Origin: Flavipsychrobacter sp.
Lineage (GTDB): Bacteria > Bacteroidota > Bacteroidia > Chitinophagales > Chitinophagaceae
Length of the DNA stretch: 10,998 bases
Reading direction: 5' to 3'
Assembly (NCBI GenBank): GCA_021156265.1
Contig: JAJNBR010000078.1
Coordinates: 1-10,998, forward strand
The position numbers and the translations under genes are program-made. The number at the start of each line of letters is the position of its first letter. Within the stretch, counting starts at the first letter, position 1. Below are positions 1 through 5,375 of the stretch, piece after piece. The notes beneath the pieces were generated by a model, which worked only from the letters and a program-made list of their open reading frames with translations, was not told where the DNA came from and ran no database searches.

Positions 1-949
1 GATGCTGCCTGTGATGGATGATGTAGAGATCGAAAAATCGAACATCATCATGGTAGGTGAGACCGGTACGGGTAAAACCTTGCTGGCCAAAAGTATTGCC
101 CGCCTGCTTCAAGTGCCGTTCGCTATAGTAGATGCTACGGTGTTTACAGAAGCCGGTTACGTGGGCGAGGACGTGGAAAGCATACTGAGCCGCCTGTTGC
201 AGAGCTGTAATTTTGATGTGGCGGCTGCTGAGCGCGGTATCGTGTATATTGACGAAATAGATAAGATAGGTCGCAAGGGCGACAACCCATCCATTACCCG
301 CGACGTAAGTGGTGAAGGTGTGCAGCAGGCGATGCTGAAACTGCTGGAAGGTTCGGAAGTGCTGGTGCCACCACAGGGCGGACGCAAGCATCCTGAGCAA
401 AAAATGGTGAAAGTGAACACGCAGAACATCCTGTTCATTTGCGGCGGCGCTTTCGAAGGTATCGATAAGATGATCGCCCGCAGGGTGCAGGCCTCTTCTA
501 TCGGTTACAACGCCATCCGCGCGGCCAAAGAAGTGGACAGGGCCAACCTGCTGCAGTATGTGAACTCGCAGGATCTGCGCAGCTTCGGCCTGATACCTGA
601 GTTGCTGGGCCGCCTGCCGATAGTGACTTACCTGAACCCGCTGGATAAGGATGCACTGAAACGCATACTGACCGAGCCAAAGAATGCGCTCATCAAACAA
701 TACGGCAAACTATTCGAATACGAAGGCATCAAGCTGGAAGTAGAAGATGCTGCGTTGGAGTATATGGTTGAGAAAGCCATCGAATACAAGCTCGGCGGCC
801 GCGGACTGAGAGCTATCTGCGAGATGATACTGACCGATGCGATGTTTGACCTGCCTTCTGAAAAGCACGATGGCACGTTCAGGCTGACACTGGACTATGC
901 AAAGCAAATGCTGGAGCATTCCAAACTCGACTATCTTAAAGCAGCATAA
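1..949 (+). CDS. clpX: ATP-dependent Clp protease ATP-binding subunit ClpX (5' end cut by window)
   Basis: AAA+ unfoldase that recognises tagged substrates and threads them into the ClpP peptidase in the cytoplasm. The 315 visible residues cover the whole AAA+ module. Numbering from the first full codon, they show Walker A GETGTGKT (19-26), pore loop GYVG (52-55), Walker B IVYIDE (80-85), the RKH loop (128-130), the arginine finger in GRLP (R204) and sensor 2 in GGRGLR (R270). The reading frame is open to the left edge and the N-terminal zinc-binding domain is missing, so the gene begins outside the window; the Met at base 2 is internal. The ClpP-docking loop reads IGY (167-169) where E. coli has IGF. 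The gene ends with TAA 21 bases before a small gene on the same strand, and both run into the terminator near 1190, so they are probably co-transcribed. In many bacteria clpP lies directly upstream; that cannot be seen here. Identity is certain. Confidence 0.98.
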   Translation, partial: MLPVMDDVEIEKSNIIMVGETGTGKTLLAKSIARLLQVPFAIVDATVFTEAGYVGEDVESILSRLLQSCNFDVAAAERGIVYIDEIDKIGRKGDNPSITRDVSGEGVQQAMLKLLEGSEVLVPPQGGRKHPEQKMVKVNTQNILFICGGAFEGIDKMIARRVQASSIGYNAIRAAKEVDRANLLQYVNSQDLRSFGLIPELLGRLPIVTYLNPLDKDALKRILTEPKNALIKQYGKLFEYEGIKLEVEDAALEYMVEKAIEYKLGGRGLRAICEMILTDAMFDLPSEKHDGTFRLTLDYAKQMLEHSKLDYLKAA

Positions 950-970
950 TCTTTAAAAACAATATATCGA

Positions 971-1162
971 ATGGAACAATTGGAAAAATTATTGATGGAG
1001 CGCGCCGGTCTTACACATGAGCAGGCCGTTAAGTCAATAGAAACGATCAAAGAATTCATACAATCTCAACTGCCTCCTATGATGCAGGGCATGGTAGATA
1101 ACTTCATCGGTGGCAGCTCGGCTAACGACAGCGCCGATTATACCGAGCCGAAAGGCAATTAA
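971..1162 (+). CDS. small conserved-looking acidic protein downstream of clpX (63 aa)
   Basis: Function unknown. The 63-residue product has a predicted amphipathic helical N-terminal part (about residues 1-48, with the patterns ERAGLTHEQAVKSIETIKEFI and LPPMMQGMVDNFI) and a polar, probably disordered tail ending TEPKGN. There is no signal peptide, membrane segment or cysteine. The pattern 'hydrophobic helix, GLT/S-x-EQA, helix, LPP, helix' resembles small Bacteroidota proteins I recall as hypothetical or distantly DUF2267-like; that link is weak. Support for a real gene is its position 21 bases after clpX, its ATG start preceded by an A-rich stretch rather than a Shine-Dalgarno, normal codon use, and a strong terminator 13 bases after its stop. 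The placement suggests co-expression with clpX, but no functional link to ClpX is shown by the sequence. Confidence 0.8.
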   Translation: MEQLEKLLMERAGLTHEQAVKSIETIKEFIQSQLPPMMQGMVDNFIGGSSANDSADYTEPKGN

Positions 1163-1174
1163 TTTTATTAAGTG

Positions 1175-1205
1175 AAAAGCCCCGCAATTTGCGGGGCTTT
1201 TTTTT
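1175..1205. terminator. bidirectional rho-independent terminator between convergent genes
   Basis: A 12-bp perfect stem (1175-1186 with 1190-1201) built on AAAAGCCCCGC, with a three-base loop, is followed on the plus strand by a T run to 1205. On the minus strand the AAAA at 1175-1178 gives a shorter U run. It closes the clpX transcript and probably also the leftward transcript, whose last stop codon (1204-1206) lies in the T run. Confidence 0.9.
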
Positions 1206-1611
1206 ATGCCGGATATTTTACAATGAAGTGCTGCTTTTGTTTGAATGCAGGATCAAAAAAGAGCAGTCCGTATTGATATAGATCTATACTTAGTCTCACC
1301 TGCGGATTGCTGCTTAGTTTGTCCCATTCGTCTGTTGCCGCCTGTGTGGCATGAATGTCTTTGATGGCAATGATCGTATCGGGCTTGATGTTATTAAATA
1401 AGATCTTCACCTGGCGGGTGGCCAGCTGTTCTTCCATGAACACCAGTTTTTTGCCGGTGAAATAAGTGCGGAGCAGCTCCTTTAAAGAAGCCGCTTTTAT
1501 CTTTTGAATACCATCTTCTATAAAGGCGTACACAAATGGCGAGTGCATACCATGGCGGCCTTTGGCTTTCCGTTTGTACAGCAGGTATTGAACGAGTGCG
1601 TGTAGCGTCAC
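1204..1611 (-). CDS. short methyltransferase-family relative lacking the SAM-binding core (135 aa)
   Basis: The protein matches, from memory, the two ends of a Bacteroidota class I SAM-dependent methyltransferase family of about 220-270 residues. Residues 5-31 carry the N-terminal signature (KAKGRHGMHSPFVYAF). Residues 75-132 carry the C-terminal part (a DIH turn at 85-87, a helix around DEW, SIDLYQYGLLFF at 108-119, KQHFIVKY at 126-133). Between them only about 40 residues remain, and no glycine-rich SAM motif (ELGTSLG-type) is present. Methyltransferase activity is therefore unlikely; it may be a reduced, repurposed copy or a decaying gene with an in-frame internal deletion. The start is GTG (1609-1611), overlapping the folA TGA as GTGA, which implies translational coupling; the next Met is residue 22, inside the conserved N-terminal signature. 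It is the last gene of the leftward unit and ends in the shared terminator. That the frame is intact is seen directly; the family link is recall. Confidence 0.7.
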   Translation of the reverse strand: MTLHALVQYLLYKRKAKGRHGMHSPFVYAFIEDGIQKIKAASLKELLRTYFTGKKLVFMEEQLATRQVKILFNNIKPDTIIAIKDIHATQAATDEWDKLSSNPQVRLSIDLYQYGLLFFDPAFKQKQHFIVKYPA

Positions 1612-2111
1612 AGGTTGATGTGTTCGTACTGCTTAAAGGTGTAATCGAAGGCGTGCTTTTCGTCTTTGGTATGCGCTTCCTCCCAAACCAGCTTCCAGTG
1701 GCTGTGGTCTACGTGGGGGAAGAATACGTCTGCGCCTTCTACTGTAGTTTTTACTTCTGTGAAATAAAGCCGGTCGAGCAGGGGCATCGCTTCTTCAAAC
1801 ACTTTACCACCGCCTATTACAAATGCTTCGTCTGTTCCTTCGGTTTCCAGTTGTTTGATGGCATCCTGCAGGTCGTTTACCAATAGTACGCCATCAGGCA
1901 GGTTAAGCCCGGTTTGTCGCGATAGCACGATGTTCAGCCTTCCGGGCAGTGGTTTGCCCATGGAGTCGTAGGTCTTCCTGCCCATCAGCACCGGCTTACC
2001 CATGGTAGTTCTTTTAAAGAATTTCAGGTCTTCTGGCAGGTGCCAGGGCAACTGGTTGTTCTTGCCGATGGCATTATGTTCATCGGCGGCTACTATTGCT
2101 GAAAGGATCAT
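1608..2111 (-). CDS. folA: dihydrofolate reductase
   Basis: Reduces dihydrofolate to tetrahydrofolate with NADPH, the cytoplasmic step that feeds one-carbon metabolism and is the target of trimethoprim. With the ATG at 2109-2111 the product is 167 residues, normal for the family. Seen in the sequence: IGKNNQLPWHLPEDL (15-29) with the substrate-loop Trp (W23) and the catalytic acidic residue D28, MGRKTYDSMGKPLPGR (43-58) with the folate-glutamate-binding R58, the NADPH-binding IGGG (99-102), and T118 in FTEV, equivalent to E. coli T113. A TTG two codons upstream is also in frame, but the ATG gives the canonical MILSAIVA start. It lies 26 bases after the DUF3887-like gene and overlaps the next gene by four bases. 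No thymidylate synthase gene is adjacent in this window. The residues expected for activity are all present. Confidence 0.97.
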   Translation of the reverse strand: MILSAIVAADEHNAIGKNNQLPWHLPEDLKFFKRTTMGKPVLMGRKTYDSMGKPLPGRLNIVLSRQTGLNLPDGVLLVNDLQDAIKQLETEGTDEAFVIGGGKVFEEAMPLLDRLYFTEVKTTVEGADVFFPHVDHSHWKLVWEEAHTKDEKHAFDYTFKQYEHINL

Positions 2112-2137
2112 AAGCAAATGTAAAGAATTAGCGCTGC

Positions 2138-2533
2138 CTATCCCGAATTGCGGAGCATAGCTTCGATCTCGTCAGAAGTGGTGTTGAACCGGAACGTGCC
2201 AAATTTATTGCCTTCTTCCAGTATAAACCCTGTGGTAAATGTTTGTTTTTCAAACTCAGTTCTGAATATCGCTACTCCATCTTCTTTGGTAACACCGATG
2301 TATTTAAACGACAGGATCTTCCCGTACTTGTTGATGAGCTCCTCCACCTTCTTTTTCCCAAAAGCATCCTCGACGAATTGTTGCGCTTCGGGTGAGAAAA
2401 GCCCGACTATCTTCTTTGAATTCTGCTGGTTATAATACTGCTTGAACCGGTTCATTGCTTTTTCATAGTCGTCCTTCGACTGTGCCATGGCCATTGCCGG
2501 TACGAGAAAAGAAATCAGGATGAGGTTCTTCAT
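2138..2533 (-). CDS. secreted DUF3887-like (NTF2-fold type) protein, 131 aa
   Basis: A small exported protein of unknown role. Residues 1-17 form a classical Sec signal peptide (MKNL, hydrophobic ILISFLVPAMAMA) with probable signal peptidase I cleavage before Q18. The mature part resembles DUF3887 domains, which are thought to adopt an NTF2-like alpha+beta fold: a helix ending FKQYYNQQN (30-38), then LFSPEAQQF (45-53), a helix with KKKVEELINKYGKI (60-73), and beta strands around FKYIGVTKEDGVAIFRTEFEKQTFTTGFILEE. There is no lipobox, so it is probably periplasmic or secreted. The open frame extends 76 codons further upstream, but the signal peptide fixes the start at 2531-2533, and the extension would run across the divergent promoter and into serS. 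It is the first gene of the leftward unit with folA. The DUF assignment is from pattern recall. Confidence 0.82.
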   Translation of the reverse strand: MKNLILISFLVPAMAMAQSKDDYEKAMNRFKQYYNQQNSKKIVGLFSPEAQQFVEDAFGKKKVEELINKYGKILSFKYIGVTKEDGVAIFRTEFEKQTFTTGFILEEGNKFGTFRFNTTSDEIEAMLRNSG

Positions 2534-2554
2534 ATCAGAAATATACGCAATTGG

Positions 2555-2611
2555 AATGTAAAATGCCAGTGTCAATTGAGCTGTTTTTACATTTTTCCTT
2601 TTACATTTTTC
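2555..2611. repeat. three copies of the 9-mer TTTTACATT in a divergent intergenic region
   Basis: TTTTACATT occurs at 2585-2593 and 2599-2607 as part of a 13-base direct repeat (TTTTACATTTTTC, period 14), and inverted as AATGTAAAA at 2555-2563. Two CAATTG palindromes at 2548-2553 and 2573-2578 flank the inverted copy. The 130-base region is AT-rich, so chance contributes, but a perfect 13-base repeat within 27 bases is unusual. It lies just upstream of the serS promoter element and may be a binding site or an upstream activating A/T element. Confidence 0.5.
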
Positions 2612-2638
2612 ATTTACGGCAGCTTTAGCGCTAAACAT

Positions 2639-2646
2639 TATATTTG
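2639..2646 (+). promoter_or_regulatory. Bacteroidota-type -7 promoter element of serS
   Basis: TATATTTG matches the TAnnTTTG -7 consensus of the Bacteroidota primary sigma factor exactly and ends 17 bases before the serS ATG. The -33 element is poor: TTTA at 2613-2616, 22 bases upstream, instead of TTTG. The implied leader is only about 10 bases long, with no Shine-Dalgarno. Confidence 0.55.
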
Positions 2647-2663
2647 CCGCACAATTAACCGAT

Positions 2664-3935
2664 ATGCTGCCCATACAATTATTCAGGCAAAACAAGGAGC
2701 TTATACTGGAGGGCTTGAAGAAGAAGAACTTCAAAGAGACCGAGCTCGTGGACAAGATCATTGAACTGGATGAGCATCGCAGGAGCTTTCAGTCAGAAAA
2801 CGATAACCTGCTGGCAGCGATTAATTCGGCATCGAAGAACATAGGTCAGCTGATGGCGAAAGGCGAGAAAGCTGAGGCGGAGACCCTGAAAGCACAAGTG
2901 TCGCTGAATAAAGATAAGACCAAAGAATTGTCGATAAAGCTTGCAGAGCTGGAAGAAGAGCTACACGACACACTGGTGCGACTGCCTAACATGCCGCACA
3001 GCAGTGTGCCTGCCGGGAAGACACCTGAAGAGAATGTAGTGGTAAAGGAGGGTGGCAGCACGCCCGACCTGAGCGCGCAAAAGCTGGCGCACTGGGACCT
3101 GATGGCGAAGTATAACCTGGTAGACTTTGAGCTGGGCAACAAAATAACCGGCAGTGGCTTTCCTGTGTACATAGGGCAGGGCGCTAAACTGCAGCGTTCG
3201 CTTATCAACTATTTTCTGAACTATAACATTGACGCAGGGTATAAAGAATACTACCCCCCGTACATGGTGAACGAAGCAACCGCGTATGGTACCGGCCAGC
3301 TGCCCGATAAAGAAGGACAGATGTATCATGTAACGGTTGATGGCTTCTACCTGATACCAACCGCAGAGGTACCCGTTACTAATGTATATCGCGACGAGAT
3401 AGTTACAGAGGCACAGCTGCCGATAAAGATGACCGCTTACACACCTTGTTTCCGTCGTGAAGCCGGTTCTTATGGTAAGGATGTTCGCGGCCTCAACCGC
3501 GTGCACCAGTTCGACAAAGTAGAGATCGTACAACTGGTACATCCCGAAAAGAGTTACGAAGCCCACCAGGAAATGGTGGACCATATCGAGAAGCTGTTAC
3601 AAAACCTGGGTTTGCAGTATCGCATACTGCGTTTGTGTGGTGGCGATATGAGCTTTACCTCTGCACTTACTTACGACTTTGAGGTATACAGCGCAGCACA
3701 GGAACGCTGGCTGGAAGTAAGCTCAGTATCGAACTTTGAAGTGTTCCAGGCCAACAGGATGAAGATACGCTTCAAAGGAAGCGATAATAAAACGCAGCTG
3801 GTGCATACGCTCAACGGAAGCTCACTGGCGTTGCCGCGCATCATGGCCTGCCTGTTGGAGAACAATCAAACACCGGAGGGTATTCAACTACCCCAGGCTT
3901 TGCATACATATTTCGGAAGCGACATGATTAAGTAA
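2664..3935 (+). CDS. serS: serine--tRNA ligase
   Basis: Charges tRNA-Ser (and tRNA-Sec where present) with serine using ATP; a cytoplasmic class II synthetase. The 423-residue length is normal. An N-terminal antiparallel coiled coil that grips the tRNA long arm spans about residues 25-105 (rich in K/E/L, as in KLAELEEELHDTL). The catalytic domain follows: the serine-binding TAE (233-235), motif 2 FRREAGS (263-269), and motif 3 with NGSSLALPR (384-392) and R392. The serine/alanine version of motif 3, instead of NGSGLAVGR, is in my recall typical of Bacteroidota enzymes. The MLPIQLFRQNKE start fits the family, and ATG 2664 lies just after a -7 promoter element. The gene is followed 26 bases later by the DUF4293 gene, with no terminator between them, so they probably share a transcript. 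No T-box leader is seen; the leader is too short for one. Confidence 0.98.
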   Translation: MLPIQLFRQNKELILEGLKKKNFKETELVDKIIELDEHRRSFQSENDNLLAAINSASKNIGQLMAKGEKAEAETLKAQVSLNKDKTKELSIKLAELEEELHDTLVRLPNMPHSSVPAGKTPEENVVVKEGGSTPDLSAQKLAHWDLMAKYNLVDFELGNKITGSGFPVYIGQGAKLQRSLINYFLNYNIDAGYKEYYPPYMVNEATAYGTGQLPDKEGQMYHVTVDGFYLIPTAEVPVTNVYRDEIVTEAQLPIKMTAYTPCFRREAGSYGKDVRGLNRVHQFDKVEIVQLVHPEKSYEAHQEMVDHIEKLLQNLGLQYRILRLCGGDMSFTSALTYDFEVYSAAQERWLEVSSVSNFEVFQANRMKIRFKGSDNKTQLVHTLNGSSLALPRIMACLLENNQTPEGIQLPQALHTYFGSDMIK

Positions 3936-3961
3936 AAATTAGAAATTCGTAACTTGACATT

Positions 3962-4396
3962 ATGATACAACGTATACAAACCTTATGGCTGTTCCTGGCA
4001 GCACTGGTCAATGCCGGTTTATTCCTGCTCGATCTGTACCAATATAATACTGCCGGCGCAGCAGAGCCTGTGCATTTCGAAGCAATGAGCTCACCGCTGC
4101 TGATGATACTGGCAGCAGCCATTACAGCATTGCCGCTTATCGCCATTTTCCTGTTCAAGAATCGCTCGACGCAAAAAACAATGGTGTGGTTCAGCATGGT
4201 GCTGACCATCGGCTTTGTGGCTGCTACGCTGATGCTGATAGGTAACCTGACGGATACAGGTCATTCAGCGTCTACCAATGGCACTTATCGTGCGGGCTTT
4301 ATACTGCCGGTGTTATCGTTTATCTTTCACATAGCCGCCCTTCGCGGTATCAGGAAAGACCAGAAGCTGGTGAAGTCGGTTGACAGGCTCAGATAA
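3962..4396 (+). CDS. DUF4293 family four-helix membrane protein
   Basis: Integral inner-membrane protein of unknown function, 144 residues. Four hydrophobic segments are visible at about 8-26, 45-65, 72-94 and 110-129. The family hallmarks are the opening MIQRIQTLWLFLA and the charged cytoplasmic tail RGIRKDQKLVKSVDRLR, both of which I recognise from Bacteroidota DUF4293 proteins. There is no signal peptide beyond the first helix and no catalytic motif. It lies 26 bases after serS and before a strong terminator, so it is the second gene of a two-gene unit. The ATG is preceded by an AT-rich stretch without a Shine-Dalgarno. The gene is real; the function is not known. Confidence 0.88.
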   Translation: MIQRIQTLWLFLAALVNAGLFLLDLYQYNTAGAAEPVHFEAMSSPLLMILAAAITALPLIAIFLFKNRSTQKTMVWFSMVLTIGFVAATLMLIGNLTDTGHSASTNGTYRAGFILPVLSFIFHIAALRGIRKDQKLVKSVDRLR

Positions 4397-4412
4397 AAAT
4401 TTTACAACAATA

Positions 4413-4445
4413 AAAAAAGCCCCGTTGTTGCGGGGCTTTTTTATT
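4413..4445. terminator. bidirectional rho-independent terminator between convergent genes
   Basis: A 12-bp stem (4413-4424 with 4431-4442) with the core GCCCCG/CGGGGC and the loop TTGTTG is flanked by an A run on the left and a T run on the right, so it can act on both strands. It closes the serS-DUF4293 transcript and the leftward transcript of the outer-membrane protein gene, whose stop codon lies at 4445-4447. Its stem core is the same as that of the terminator near 1190. Confidence 0.92.
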
Positions 4446-5293
4446 TAGAACAAGAATGATATACCGACTGTTCCGCCAAAAGAACTAAACGGTATGGACC
4501 ATGTGGGTGTCGAGTCGCCGGTAGATGATTCGCTGCCGTAAGTTTTTGTTTTGTCGTCAGCGCTTAGCAAATGCAAAGCGTTGCCATCGTCGATCTTGTA
4601 TTCTGTTGTGTTGCGTTCCGTCACATACAGCGACATGGAATTGAAGTTAGCCTCAGCCCATACTTTGAGCCAGTCAATTGCCGTATTGGCCTGGATACCC
4701 AGGGCGCCATTAAAGCCAATGCCGAATTTTGTTTTATACTCGTGTATGCCGCTGTATTTGAATGGCAAATGCGCCGGGTCGCTTATGTTACCGGAAAATG
4801 CACCCACGATAGAGGTTTTTGCCGGTAATAAAAGACCAGCCCTTGCGAAAACGTTGAACCTCCCACCGCTTTGCACCTTAACCGCCGGATTGATCAAAAT
4901 GGGCGTGTTGGCGTACATGGAATAGGTTTCGTTCACAGAATACAGTGTGCTTTTCTCTACGTAAGGAAAAGACGTAGTAGAAGAGGTCTTCGTTTGCCGG
5001 ATGCCAATGCTTGCGTTCAGCTCCAGTGCGAGATGGACATTCAGCTCCAGGCCGATACCCATATGTCCTTGAATGCCCGCCGTTATGGACGCGGGTTTTA
5101 CATCATACTTAGAAATATCGCCGGTGATTGGGGAAACAGTAACATTGCCGTTATACACCTGGTTGTTGGACAGGTTGATGGTTTGTCCGGCTTGCGGGAA
5201 ACTGTAACCGGCACCGGCTTTAATGTACAGGTTTTGGGCATGGGCTACTATACAGGTAGTAGCCAGGATGGCGGAGGTAATGAGTTTTTTCAT
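4445..5293 (-). CDS. outer-membrane beta-barrel protein, 282 aa
   Basis: A predicted outer-membrane porin-like or structural barrel of unknown specificity. Residues 1-19 are a signal peptide (MKKLITSAILATTCIVAHA) with probable cleavage before Q20. The mature part opens with LYIKAGAGYSFPQ and has alternating strand patterns typical of small barrels (GIGLELNVHLALELNASIGIR, FNVFARAGLLLP, FGIGFNGALGIQANTA, VWAEANFNSMSLYV). It ends GISFLF with the terminal Phe used as a BAM recognition signal. Serine/threonine-rich hydrophilic loops lie between strands (for example around residues 100-130 and 245-265). The frame runs 22 codons further upstream, but the signal peptide sets the start at 5291-5293. 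No clear promoter element was found upstream. It stands alone between two terminators, so it is probably a single-gene transcript. I do not recognise a named family; 'outer membrane beta-barrel protein' is as far as the sequence supports. Confidence 0.82.
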   Translation of the reverse strand: MKKLITSAILATTCIVAHAQNLYIKAGAGYSFPQAGQTINLSNNQVYNGNVTVSPITGDISKYDVKPASITAGIQGHMGIGLELNVHLALELNASIGIRQTKTSSTTSFPYVEKSTLYSVNETYSMYANTPILINPAVKVQSGGRFNVFARAGLLLPAKTSIVGAFSGNISDPAHLPFKYSGIHEYKTKFGIGFNGALGIQANTAIDWLKVWAEANFNSMSLYVTERNTTEYKIDDGNALHLLSADDKTKTYGSESSTGDSTPTWSIPFSSFGGTVGISFLF

Positions 5294-5319
5294 AAATAAG
5301 GTGTGTGTTCTTTTGGACA

Positions 5320-5356
5320 AAATAGAAAACAAAAGGTGCGGCTCATAGCCGTACCT
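5320..5356 (-). terminator. probable terminator of the aminopeptidase P gene
   Basis: A 10-bp stem with one mismatch (5334-5343 with 5347-5356, three-base loop) lies 20 bases beyond the aminopeptidase stop. Read on the minus strand it is followed by the T-rich stretch TTTTGTTTTCTATTTTG. On the minus-strand RNA the single imperfection is an A-C mismatch, so the hairpin is somewhat weak. Confidence 0.6.
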
Positions 5357-5375
5357 CACATATATTTAATGAAAT

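Noticed and set aside
2538..2545. TATATTTC on the minus strand as a promoter for the DUF3887-like gene
   Set aside because: It is one base off TAnnTTTG but ends only four bases before the start codon, which would need a leaderless mRNA, and no -33 element is present.
2534..2761. 76-codon upstream extension of the DUF3887-like gene
   Set aside because: The signal peptide starting at 2533 marks the true start, and the extension crosses the serS promoter and the serS start.
2961..3584. 207-codon open frame antisense to serS
   Set aside because: It lies wholly inside serS on the opposite strand, has an implausible composition without domain pattern, and serS is certain.
3954..3959. TTGACA before the DUF4293 gene as a -35 box
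   Set aside because: It ends two bases before the start codon, has no matching downstream element, and this phylum does not use the E. coli-type -35/-10 consensus.
5294..5359. 22-codon upstream extension of the outer-membrane protein gene
   Set aside because: It would place a polar leader before a clear signal peptide and would run through the terminator hairpin of the neighbouring gene.
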